From Anaerolineales bacterium (lineage in GTDB: Bacteria > Chloroflexota > Anaerolineae > Anaerolineales > JABWBV01), in contig JALUWE010000132.1 of assembly GCA_027019845.1 (NCBI GenBank), forward strand, positions 1 to 15,275: DNA of 15,275 nt. The letters run 5' to 3'. The translations under genes and the position numbers were made by a program. Within the stretch, counting starts at the first letter, position 1; each line of letters opens with the position of its first letter. Below the pieces are notes generated by a model. That model saw nothing but the letters and a program-made list of their open reading frames with translations. It was not told the origin of the DNA and did no database searches. Below, piece after piece: positions 1 through 7,186 of this stretch.

Positions 1-150
1 CAGCGAACGATCTTTGAACGCCCAGATGCGTTCAATGGCATCCAGGACATACTCATCCGGGTCCACCTCCATCTGGAATTCCTGAAAATAGGGGGCTTTC
101 CGCGCCTTTTGACGGTAGACCTGGAAGGTGACATTCCATTTCGTGCTCAT
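1..150 (-). CDS. SdhB/FrdB-like iron-sulfur protein, N-terminal 50 residues only (runs off the window)
   Basis: The minus strand reads an open frame from an ATG at 150 to the window edge, beginning MSTKWNVTFQVYRQ. The ATG is preceded by AGGAG at 7 nt spacing. The pattern of a beta-strand start, an aromatic-rich 'APYFQEFQMEVDPDEYVLDAIERIW' type stretch and then 'FKDRSL' matches the start of the 2Fe-2S ferredoxin-like domain of succinate dehydrogenase/fumarate reductase iron-sulfur subunits, where the first Cys cluster would follow immediately. The cluster-binding cysteines lie outside the window, so the assignment rests on the N-terminus alone. The gene is downstream of the GlpA-type dehydrogenase on the same strand. 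I infer that it could pass electrons from that enzyme towards quinone. It could equally belong to a separate sdh/frd operon running off the left edge. Confidence 0.6.
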   Translation of the reverse strand, partial: MSTKWNVTFQVYRQKARKAPYFQEFQMEVDPDEYVLDAIERIWAFKDRSL

Positions 151-164
151 AGGCGACTCCTGAT

Positions 165-305
165 AGGACTTACGCACTTGAAAAGTCGCACCCAGACCTC
201 ACAGGTCTCAAAGCGCATGGAGATGCCCGGATGCGATCTGTTTTGGGTAAAATCTTCCTGCATCGTGTGGTAGTAGACCTGTGAGGTCTCAACTGCGTAA
301 GTACT
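165..305. mobile_element. MITE-like element with terminal inverted repeats and internal palindromes
   Basis: The 141 bp stretch is bounded by near-perfect inverted repeats: AGGACTTACGCA at 165-176 and TGCGTAAGTACT at 294-305 (11 of 12 match). Inside lie two copies of a 15-bp near-palindrome in opposite orientation: AGACCTCACAGGTCT at 194-208 and AGACCTGTGAGGTCT at 275-289, each followed by CAA or CAAC. There is no coding capacity. The element fills the gap between the stop codon of the GlpA-type gene (307-309) and the ribosome binding site of the SdhB-like gene. No clear target-site duplication is visible. It could be a non-autonomous transposon remnant or a REP-type palindromic repeat. Any RNA from it would fold into a long hairpin that could affect the mRNA between the two genes. 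Confidence 0.5.
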
Positions 306-306
306 G

Positions 307-1470
307 TCACAAACTGTAATAATCCCGGTAAGGCCGTAATTTGACTTCCGCGGTCTGGCAGGTGGCGGAAACGCCCAGTTTCTGGCAGACCACATCCGCG
401 GTTTTCTCGGCCATGGCGCGCAGGGTGGTGGCTTTGCCGCCCGTGATGGTGACGAAACCGTCCACGTTGTCGGTCTCCATGTGGTCGAAACACTTGAAGG
501 TGCGCGAGATGCTGCGTCCGGTGGCCCCGCTGCCGATCAGCGGGCGGGTTGCCATGTACGCGCCGCGCTCCGGGGTATGGCGGATGGCCGGGATGAGTTC
601 CGCGCCTTTTTCGAACATTTTCCTGATCTGATCTTTGTCCACCGGGACGTAATCCAGTTCGGTCACAGAAAAGGATGTGGTGCCGACCACCACCAGGCGG
701 CGCTGGGGCAACACGATGTCGCCGTCACTGGGTCTGGTCAGGCGGTTGATAGGCCGGTTGACGAGCCGCTTGCCATAGGCAACCATCACGCCGGGGGTGG
801 GGCTGATGGGGACGTGCGCGCCGCCCATCCCGGCAATTTCGCCGGCCCAGGCGCCGGTGGCGTTGATCACCACCTCGCCGCGAATCTCGTACTGGTCGCC
901 GGTGGTGCGGTCCCAGACCTGGACTCCGGCCACGTTTCCCTTGCCATTCAGGATCAACTCGGTCACTTCGGTGTACAGCCTGAACTGCGCGCCGTTCCAT
1001 TTGGCCGTGGCTGCAAAGGACAAGGCCAGGCGCAGCGGGTCGAAGGTGCCGTCTGGGACGGTGAAGGCGACCAATAATTTGGGGTTCAGGTTGGGTTCCA
1101 ACCGCAGTGCTTCTTGGGGGGAGAGTTGTTCGATGGGGATATGGGCTGCCTGGCAGGCCTCGACGAATTCCTCTCCGTAGGCCAGGTCGCTCTCATTCAG
1201 GCCGACGAACAACCCGCCATTTGGTTCGATCACTTCGGGCACGATCTTGCGTAAGATCGTGTTTTCTTCGATACACTCCACTGCCGCCTCCCGGTCTTTG
1301 ACGGCATAGCGTCCACCGCTGTGTAACAGGCCGTGGGTGCGCCCCGAGGTTCCGGAAGCGATGCCGCCGCGGTCCACAACGGTGACGTCAAAGCCTCGCA
1401 GGGCCAGATCGTGGGCGGTGGCAACGCCCGTAAATCCGGCCCCAATGATGATGGCATGTGGTTTACTCAT
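307..1470 (-). CDS. glpA: GlpA-type FAD-dependent glycerol-3-phosphate dehydrogenase, short form
   Basis: The 387-residue protein oxidises sn-glycerol-3-phosphate to dihydroxyacetone phosphate. A Rossmann FAD-binding motif GAGFTG is at residues 10-15, followed by the DAO-family sequence through 'GTSGRTHGLLHSGGRY'. A second conserved segment, 'ATRPLIG...', and a C-terminal FAD-site 'TGGKATTLRAMAE' are also present. These match the catalytic domain of anaerobic GlpA. E. coli GlpA is about 540 residues and carries a C-terminal BFD-like [2Fe-2S] domain; this protein stops where that domain would start. The start has GGAG at 6 nt spacing and lies 2 bp after the methyltransferase stop, so the two are probably translationally coupled. 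No GlpB or GlpC is adjacent; an SdhB-like Fe-S gene follows instead. A related hydroxyacid oxidase is possible, but the glp/dha neighbourhood favours this call. Confidence 0.82.
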   Translation of the reverse strand: MSKPHAIIIGAGFTGVATAHDLALRGFDVTVVDRGGIASGTSGRTHGLLHSGGRYAVKDREAAVECIEENTILRKIVPEVIEPNGGLFVGLNESDLAYGEEFVEACQAAHIPIEQLSPQEALRLEPNLNPKLLVAFTVPDGTFDPLRLALSFAATAKWNGAQFRLYTEVTELILNGKGNVAGVQVWDRTTGDQYEIRGEVVINATGAWAGEIAGMGGAHVPISPTPGVMVAYGKRLVNRPINRLTRPSDGDIVLPQRRLVVVGTTSFSVTELDYVPVDKDQIRKMFEKGAELIPAIRHTPERGAYMATRPLIGSGATGRSISRTFKCFDHMETDNVDGFVTITGGKATTLRAMAEKTADVVCQKLGVSATCQTAEVKLRPYRDYYSL

Positions 1471-1472
1471 CT

Positions 1473-2066
1473 TCAGCTCCGTTGGGGCTTGCAGTGTGGG
1501 CAGGTGGCTGTTTCGTGAACCATTTGCTCGATTTCGGGGGTGATGAGGTCAACGGAACCGGCTTTGAAACCGGTTTGCCCACACCAGCAGGCATACCATC
1601 CAATTTGAAAATCGTCATAGTGTTTTCGGGTGTCATGCAGCCAGATGGTTTCAACCCCGGTGCGCCAGCGTGCATTGGTGATCAGGCGGTTACAGCTCGT
1701 TTTCTGGAGTTTGTTCAGGTAATGTGCAAAATGGGTGCAATGGCGCATCATCAAAACCGCGACGGTGATGTGGGGAGGGAAAGGAAAGCTGCGTGCGTCC
1801 CCTTGAATCACAACCAGGTTGCTGGGGAGGTGTTGCCTGGCGGCTGGCGGAGGGGTAAGGTGAACATTCTTCTCGATGGCATACACACATCTGGCGACCC
1901 TGGCGATGCGGGCGGCCAGTCGCATGTCACCCGCGCCAATTTCTAAAACAGTGTCCTCTGGATGGATTTGAGCGAGGACGAATTGGTAATCCTCCTCAGG
2001 ATAGGGGGCCCACATCGCCTCCCAAAAGGCTTCGTTGTGAAAAGGTTGGTGCACAATCGGGTACAT
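1473..2066 (-). CDS. Class I SAM-dependent methyltransferase with C-terminal Cys cluster, substrate unknown
   Basis: I chose the ATG at 2066 (197 residues). An in-frame TTG at 2078 would add four residues, but it directly abuts the AAAGGA sequence. Residues 40-48, VLEIGAGDM, form SAM-binding motif I. E65 in 'YAIEKN' fits the acidic ribose-binding position, and 'VIQGDA' near 86-91 fits motif III. The middle of the fold looks short for the family. The C-terminus carries C160-x-C162 and C189-x2-C192, a spacing that suggests a zinc knuckle. There is no membrane segment. The gene lies between a small membrane protein (48 bp upstream) and the GlpA-type gene (2 bp downstream). I cannot name a substrate. 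Its place beside the dehydrogenase suggests a role linked to that enzyme or to lipid/glycerophosphate chemistry, but this is only context. Confidence 0.7.
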   Translation of the reverse strand: MYPIVHQPFHNEAFWEAMWAPYPEEDYQFVLAQIHPEDTVLEIGAGDMRLAARIARVARCVYAIEKNVHLTPPPAARQHLPSNLVVIQGDARSFPFPPHITVAVLMMRHCTHFAHYLNKLQKTSCNRLITNARWRTGVETIWLHDTRKHYDDFQIGWYACWCGQTGFKAGSVDLITPEIEQMVHETATCPHCKPQRS

Positions 2067-2114
2067 GCTACCACGCAATTCCTTTAGCGGGGCGTCTACC
2101 GGGTGTGATACGAA

Positions 2115-2381
2115 TCAACGCCCGCGCAGCCATTTGTTGATGAAAAAGACTACGCCGAAAATCACCCAAATACTGGCGGCAAACCCCAACCCCCACAAGA
2201 TGCTTTCACCCAACCCGCTCACTTTGACGGCTTGAAGGGTGGTCCAAACAGCCAGGAGGAGCGTTGCGATCGCAAGCACGATCAGCCCGGTGCGAGTGGG
2301 CAGCCAGGGTTGATTCGGGGAAGCGTGTTGTTTGTTGCGGGACTTTTTCGATGCGCCTTTCTTTCTATCGATTCTGGACAC
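2115..2381 (-). CDS. Small two-helix membrane protein of unknown function
   Basis: This 88-residue protein has a basic, Lys/Arg-rich N-terminal tail of about 30 residues (SRIDRKKGASKKSRNK...). Two hydrophobic helices follow, roughly 'TGLIVLAIATLLLAVWTTL' and 'ILWGLGFAASIWVIFGVVFF', and the protein ends NKWLRGR. The positive-inside rule would place both termini in the cytoplasm. I chose the GTG at 2381 because GGAG lies 6 nt before it; the longer GTG at 2393 has no ribosome binding site. I do not recognise the family. It is the first gene of the unit that continues into the methyltransferase and the GlpA-type dehydrogenase, so it might be a membrane anchor or accessory factor, but nothing in the sequence shows that. 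Confidence 0.6.
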   Translation of the reverse strand: MSRIDRKKGASKKSRNKQHASPNQPWLPTRTGLIVLAIATLLLAVWTTLQAVKVSGLGESILWGLGFAASIWVIFGVVFFINKWLRGR

Positions 2382-2476
2382 GACAGTCTCCACGTTTTTT
2401 CGTAACTACCCAGCCAGCAAGTTGCACAGATCACCAGGCAGACACAGAGCGGCACGGAATTTTTTTTATTTTTTCT

Positions 2477-2516
2477 CTTTGTGTGTCTCTGTGCTTCTTC
2501 GTGTAACTTTGTGTTC
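2477..2516. repeat. Degenerate tandem repeat with 10-bp period
   Basis: Four consecutive 10-mers follow the pattern CTTYGTGTNN: CTTTGTGTGT, CTCTGTGCTT, CTTCGTGTAA and CTTTGTGTTC. An A/T-rich run (2460-2475) precedes them. The repeat lies in the 293 bp gap between the glpK stop and the small membrane protein, and no protein-like frame supports it as coding. Confidence 0.55.
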
Positions 2517-2536
2517 CTACCTCTCCGCGTTCCTGC

Positions 2537-2564
2537 ACAATACCTGAGCAGTTACGTTTTTCAA
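2537..2564 (-). promoter_or_regulatory. Candidate sigma-70 type promoter for the membrane protein, methyltransferase and glpA unit
   Basis: The minus strand reads TTGAAA (2564-2559), a 16 nt spacer and TATTGT (2542-2537), just downstream of the glpK terminator hairpin. It is a moderate match and would give a leader of about 150 nt containing the 10-bp repeats. It is the best candidate in this gap, but the gap is low-complexity and chance matches are likely. Confidence 0.3.
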
Positions 2565-2581
2565 AAGTTCTGCTTCAATCG

Positions 2582-2625
2582 AAAAGGGGCTGAGGGGAAC
2601 ACCAGTCCCATCAGCCCCTTGTTTT
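2582..2625 (-). terminator. Hairpin terminator after glpK
   Basis: The arms AAGGGGCTGA (2584-2593) and TCAGCCCCTT (2611-2620) pair perfectly, and the inner part extends the stem with G/C pairs (GGGA/TCCC region). On the minus strand a short T run follows. The structure is nearly symmetric (CCCCTTGTTTT on the plus strand), so it could stop transcription in both directions. It lies about 50 nt after the glpK stop and marks the end of the glpF-dhaK-dhaL-glpK operon. Confidence 0.75.
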
Positions 2626-2674
2626 CAACTGTGTCTACACCTCTGGATGCTGGCTGCGATGTCCGGAACTGGTG

Positions 2675-4171
2675 TTATTCGACCCAGTCAAAGGTGCGGG
2701 TAACGGCTTTCTTCCAACCCGCATACAGTTTTGTGCGCGTTGCCTCGTCCATCTGGGGAACCCATTCTTTGTCTTTGCCCCAGTTGGCACGCAGCTCGTC
2801 GAAGTTGCTCCAGAAGCCGACGGCCAGGCCAGCCGCGTAGGCCGCGCCCAGGGCGGTGGTTTCCGCGACTTTGGGCCGGATCACCGGAACGCCCAGGATG
2901 TCGGACTGGAATTGCATCAGCAGTTCGTTGAACACCATGCCGCCGTCCACTTTGAGGGCCTTCAGATCGACGCCGGAGTCCTTGTTCATGGCGTCCAGCA
3001 CTTCGCGGGTCTGGTATGCGGTGGCTTCCAGGGTGGCGCGGGCAAAGTGGCCTTTGTTGACGTAGCGGGTCAGGCCGACGATCACGCCGCGGGCATCGCT
3101 GCGCCAGTAGGGGGCAAACAGGCCGGAGAAGGCGGGCACGAAGTAGATGCCGCCATTATCCTCCACCGTTTTGGCCAGGTCTTCGACGTCGGGGGATTTT
3201 TCGATCAGGCCCAGATTGTCGCGCAGCCATTGTACCAACGCGCCGGTGATGGCGATAGAGCCTTCCAGGGCATAGACCGCGGGTTGGTCGCCGATCTTGT
3301 AGCCCAGGGTGGTGAGCAGGCCGCTTTTGCTGGGAACGGCCTTGGTGCCGGTGTTGAGCAGCATGAAGCAGCCGGTGCCGTAGGTGTTCTTGGCCTCGCC
3401 GGGGTCGTAGCAGGCCTGCCCGAAGAGGGCAGCTTGCTGATCGCCCAGGTCTCCGGCGACCGGGATGCCGGCCAGATCGCCAACCGCGGTGCCGTACACG
3501 TCGCTGGAAGGCCGGATTTCGGGCAGCATGGCTCGCGGCACGCCCATAATGCCCAAAATCTCGTCATCCCAGTCGAGGGTTTCGAGGTCCATGAGCATGG
3601 TACGGGAGGCGTTGGAAACGTCGGTGACGTGAACGCCGCCATCGGGGCCGCCGGTCAGGTTCCAGATCACCCAGGTGTCGATGTTGCCAAAGAGCACCTC
3701 GCCTTTTTCGGCGCGTTCGCGCACGCCCTCTACGTTGTCCAGAATCCAGCGGATTTTCGGGCCGGAGAAGTAGGTGGCCAGGGGGAGGCCCACCTTCGGG
3801 CGGAAGCGGTCCTGCCCGCCGTCTTCGGCGAGGGCGTTACAGATTTTGTCGGTGCGGGTGTCCTGCCAGACGATGGCGTTGTAGACCGGCTTTCCGGTGG
3901 CCTTTTCCCAGACAACGGTGGTCTCGCGCTGGTTGGTGACGCCCACCGCGGCGATGTCTTGGGGGGCAATGCCGTTCTTTTCGAGCGCGCCCTTGATCAC
4001 CTCCTGGGTGCGATCCCAGATTTCCATGGGGTCGTGTTCCACCCAGCCGGGTTTGGGATAGATTTGCTCGTGTTCTTTCTGATGAATGGAGACGACGTTT
4101 CCGCTATGGTCGAAGACCATAAAGCGAGTGCTGGTCGTCCCCTGGTCGACAGCAGCAGCATATTTCGCCAT
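2675..4171 (-). CDS. glpK: Glycerol kinase
   Basis: The 498-residue FGGY-family kinase converts glycerol and ATP to sn-glycerol-3-phosphate in the cytoplasm. Its N-terminal phosphate-binding sequence is DQGTTSTRF (residues 9-17). The substrate-site sequence GVTNQRETT contains R82-E83, Y134 lies in 'LATYFSG', and the catalytic Asp is D244 in GDQQAAL. These correspond closely to E. coli GlpK R83, E84, Y135 and D245/D246. A glycine-rich ATP-site segment 'VDGGMVFNELLMQFQSDILG' follows. Length is normal for the family. The ATG at 4171 has AAGGAG at 7 nt spacing; upstream in-frame codons run through dhaL and are not part of the gene. It is the last gene of the operon, 43 bp after dhaL. Its product feeds the GlpA-type dehydrogenase encoded downstream. 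Confidence 0.97.
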   Translation of the reverse strand: MAKYAAAVDQGTTSTRFMVFDHSGNVVSIHQKEHEQIYPKPGWVEHDPMEIWDRTQEVIKGALEKNGIAPQDIAAVGVTNQRETTVVWEKATGKPVYNAIVWQDTRTDKICNALAEDGGQDRFRPKVGLPLATYFSGPKIRWILDNVEGVRERAEKGEVLFGNIDTWVIWNLTGGPDGGVHVTDVSNASRTMLMDLETLDWDDEILGIMGVPRAMLPEIRPSSDVYGTAVGDLAGIPVAGDLGDQQAALFGQACYDPGEAKNTYGTGCFMLLNTGTKAVPSKSGLLTTLGYKIGDQPAVYALEGSIAITGALVQWLRDNLGLIEKSPDVEDLAKTVEDNGGIYFVPAFSGLFAPYWRSDARGVIVGLTRYVNKGHFARATLEATAYQTREVLDAMNKDSGVDLKALKVDGGMVFNELLMQFQSDILGVPVIRPKVAETTALGAAYAAGLAVGFWSNFDELRANWGKDKEWVPQMDEATRTKLYAGWKKAVTRTFDWVE

Positions 4172-4214
4172 TTTGAAACTCCTTTTGGAAGTGATTCGAT
4201 AAAAAATGATGTGG

Positions 4215-4850
4215 TCAGTCGTCAGCCCAGACATCGACAGCGGTCTGGAGTAAGAGGTAGGAAGAGGTTGCGCCAGGGTCCTGGTGTCCAGCACTGCGTT
4301 CACCCAGATAACTGGCGCGGCCTTTGCGAGCCACCAGGGGAATGGTATCGAGCATACCCTGTTTTGCGGCCTGGGCGGATTTTTTGAGGGCCTCCGCCAG
4401 GGGCTCGCCGTTTTGGGCGGCCTTTGCAAGCACATCCAAAGCAGGTGATAACGCGTCCACCATGGTTTTGTCCCCTAATTCTGCTTTACCGCGCATCACG
4501 ACCCCTTTGACAGCCGCGTCCAGAGCCGCAGCCCAGTCCTCGAGAGTCAATTCCATTTTTCCGGCGGTAGCCATTCCGGCTCGCAAAAAGAGTGTGCCAT
4601 ACAGCGGCCCGCCAGCCCCCCCTACTGTGGACAGCAGGGTCATACCGACAGTCTTGAAGATGGTGCCGATGTCTTTGTCTGCCATGTCGGGTAGTTTAGA
4701 CATCACGGCCTGGAAGCCGCGGTCCATGTTGATGCCATGGTCCGCGTCGCCAATGGCAGCATCCAACTGGGTGAGGTAATCGCGGTTTTGGGCTACCACG
4801 TCGGCATAGGCTTTTACCCATTCCACAACGCTGTCTCGGCTAATGGTCAT
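4215..4850 (-). CDS. dhaL: Dihydroxyacetone kinase, nucleotide-binding subunit DhaL
   Basis: DhaL holds ADP/ATP with two Mg ions and transfers the phosphate to DHA bound on DhaK. With the ATG at 4850 the protein has 211 residues, the usual family length. The Mg-binding aspartates then fall at D30, D35 and D37 in LDAAIGDADHG, the same numbers as in E. coli DhaL. GGAG lies 6 nt upstream of this ATG. An upstream ATG at 4907 overlaps the dhaK stop as ATGA and would add 19 poorly conserved residues; its Shine-Dalgarno would be only about 1 nt away. Later conserved segments include 'STVGGAGGPLYGTLFL' and the C-terminal 'GERSAGHQDPGATS'. In PTS-type systems DhaM rephosphorylates DhaL-ADP, but no dhaM is present here. 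In E. coli, DhaL also co-activates DhaR, which fits the dhaR gene nearby. Confidence 0.94.
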   Translation of the reverse strand: MTISRDSVVEWVKAYADVVAQNRDYLTQLDAAIGDADHGINMDRGFQAVMSKLPDMADKDIGTIFKTVGMTLLSTVGGAGGPLYGTLFLRAGMATAGKMELTLEDWAAALDAAVKGVVMRGKAELGDKTMVDALSPALDVLAKAAQNGEPLAEALKKSAQAAKQGMLDTIPLVARKGRASYLGERSAGHQDPGATSSYLLLQTAVDVWADD

Positions 4851-4903
4851 CATTTTCTCCATGTTTTCGGGAGGCTGGTATCCCAGCCCCCCATTTCGTT
4901 CTG

Positions 4904-5971
<1,068 letters not shown>

Positions 5972-6035
5972 GCGTAGAAACTCCTTCCCCTCCGCTTATA
6001 GAGTAGCTGCGGATTGGAAATGTAAAATCACGCTG

Positions 6036-6839
6036 CTATTCGGCTGCGGCCTTCAAGCCGGGGGTGATGAAGATGTCGTACAGGATGATTCCCAGCGGGC
6101 CGCCGATGATTGGGCCGATGATGGGCGCAACCAGCCAGTATAGGCTGTCGAACAGTCCTTGTGTACCGACCAGCAGGCCGAAGAGCCTGGGGCCGAAATC
6201 GCGTGCCGGGTTGATGGCATAGCCGCTGGGGCCGCCCAGCACCAGGCCGACGGTCACCACGACAAGGCCGACGATGAAGCCGCCAAGATAGCCGGCTTTC
6301 TCACCGCCTGAGTCAATCCATCCGACAATACCTAACAACAAAAAGGCAGTGCCGAGAATCTCGGTGATGAAGGCGGTGAGCAGGCTATAGTTGCCTACCG
6401 CGCCGGCAGCATACGAGCCAGCCGCGCCCCAATACGTTTGTCCGAAGACAGAACCCGGCCCGGTGGCCCACACATTGGGCATCCCGGCGGCGGCCAGACC
6501 ATCGCGGTAAGCGAGGAAGACACCCAGCGCGCCCACAAAAGCGCCTGCGATTTGTACCACAATGTAGGGGAACACCTTGCTCCAGGGGAAGCCGCGTTTT
6601 ACAGCCAGTGCAATCGTCACCGCGGGGTTGATGTGTGCTCCGCTTACGCCGCCTGCCACATACACCGCTACCATGACCGTGAGGCCCCACCCCCATACAA
6701 TCGTGTTCCAGTCATAGCCCGCAGCTTCCAGACGGGGGGCAAGCCCGACATTGGCGACCACGCCGTCGCCGCCCAGGATCAGAAGGAACGTGCCGAAAAA
6801 CTCGGCCAGCAATTCATGCGTCAGTGTGCGTTTTTGCAT
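6036..6839 (-). CDS. glpF: Glycerol uptake facilitator (aquaglyceroporin)
   Basis: The 267-residue MIP-family channel lets glycerol diffuse across the inner membrane. Six hydrophobic helices and the two half-helix motifs are visible: NPA at 71-73 (SGAHINPAVT) and NPA at 210-212 followed by R213-D214 (GYAINPARDFGPR). The Asp after the second NPA-R is typical of glycerol-permeable members. W49 and R213 match the selectivity-filter residues W48 and R206 of E. coli GlpF; the F200 position appears to be Y207. I chose the ATG at 6839 because GAGGAG lies 8 nt before it. The ATG at 6845 would be only 2 nt from that site. It is the first gene of the operon and follows a leader of roughly 265 nt with an internal terminator. 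Confidence 0.95.
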   Translation of the reverse strand: MQKRTLTHELLAEFFGTFLLILGGDGVVANVGLAPRLEAAGYDWNTIVWGWGLTVMVAVYVAGGVSGAHINPAVTIALAVKRGFPWSKVFPYIVVQIAGAFVGALGVFLAYRDGLAAAGMPNVWATGPGSVFGQTYWGAAGSYAAGAVGNYSLLTAFITEILGTAFLLLGIVGWIDSGGEKAGYLGGFIVGLVVVTVGLVLGGPSGYAINPARDFGPRLFGLLVGTQGLFDSLYWLVAPIIGPIIGGPLGIILYDIFITPGLKAAAE

Positions 6840-6845
6840 TTTCAT

Positions 6846-7106
6846 CTCTCCTCAAAACTAGATGATTTTTTGACAACAATGTTAGGGACCAAACAAGCGG
6901 GAAAAAGTGTGCTCAGCTCTCGGTAACCACCTCCTTTACGGAAAACGATAGCCAGTGGGAACAAAAAACCGCCACAATCATCTGGCGGCTAATCAGACGC
7001 GATGCGCTTTACACCCAGTGAGATGTTCGCCCTGTTTTATTGGACGGTGAGCGCTGAAAATGGGTAACATTTGGGGCTGCATCCTGGTACTACGGTACTA
7101 CGCTTA
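6846..7106 (-). promoter_or_regulatory. Long glpF leader with attenuator-like architecture
   Basis: The stretch between the predicted start of transcription (about 7106) and glpF holds several signals on the minus strand. First is a tandem GTAGTACC pair (about 7086-7101). Second is a possible 29-codon reading frame from ATG at 7082 to TGA at 6993, with a weak ribosome binding site. Third is an intrinsic terminator (6990-6963). Fourth is a very strong Shine-Dalgarno, AAAGGAGGTG (6937-6928), with no start codon at proper distance. The only overlapping frame is GTG-GTT-ACC-GAG-AGC-TGA (6930-6913). I could not match the leader to a known riboswitch class. It may be an attenuator controlling read-through into glpF. 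Confidence 0.4.
6963..6990 (-). terminator. Intrinsic terminator inside the glpF leader
   Basis: On the minus strand CCGCCA (6988-6983) and TGGCGG (6974-6969) pair around an 8-nt loop, followed immediately by six T (6968-6963). A flanking G-T and an A-T pair extend the stem. It lies downstream of the predicted promoter at 7113-7140 and upstream of glpF, so it would stop transcription before the operon unless it is overridden. Confidence 0.7.
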
Positions 7107-7112
7107 TCATCA

Positions 7113-7140
7113 ATCATATCGCCGATACTCCCTATGTCAA
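7113..7140 (-). promoter_or_regulatory. Sigma-70 type promoter of the glpF-dhaK-dhaL-glpK operon
   Basis: The minus strand has a perfect -35 box TTGACA (7140-7135), a 16-nt spacer and a -10 box TATGAT (7118-7113), one mismatch from consensus. Transcription would start near 7106. Two matching dyads lie directly upstream, the nearer one ending 15 bp before the -35 box, which fits an activated promoter. Confidence 0.65.
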
Positions 7141-7155
7141 CCAACCGGCCAGGTT

Positions 7156-7174
7156 GTGTTCTGTTTTGAAACAC
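7156..7174. promoter_or_regulatory. Proximal candidate DhaR operator
   Basis: The 19-bp dyad GTGTTCTGTTTTGAAACAC has outer arms GTGTT/AACAC. Its centre (7165) is about 59 bp upstream of the predicted transcription start. In opposite orientation it shares the exact frame GTGTTCT-N5-GAAACAC with the second site. That dhaR is the binder is inferred from its being the adjacent regulator gene. Confidence 0.55.
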
Positions 7175-7186
7175 TATTGCGTTATT

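Noticed and set aside
1..2381. Frameshifted or broken glpA
   Set aside because: The frame is intact with all FAD motifs and ends at a natural domain border; the short length is better described as a one-domain form than as a pseudogene.
2477..2516. Possible CRISPR-like array
   Set aside because: The units are 10 bp, contiguous and degenerate, with no spacers and no cas genes nearby.
2672..4387. A 571-codon open frame on the plus strand opposite glpK
   Set aside because: It is the antisense shadow of a GC-rich gene. Its Gly/Ala/Val/Asp/His-rich translation resembles no family, while the minus strand encodes an unmistakable glycerol kinase.
4172..4435. An in-frame N-terminal extension of glpK by 88 residues
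   Set aside because: It overlaps dhaL in another frame. The ATG at 4171 has a good Shine-Dalgarno and starts exactly at the conserved FGGY N-terminus.
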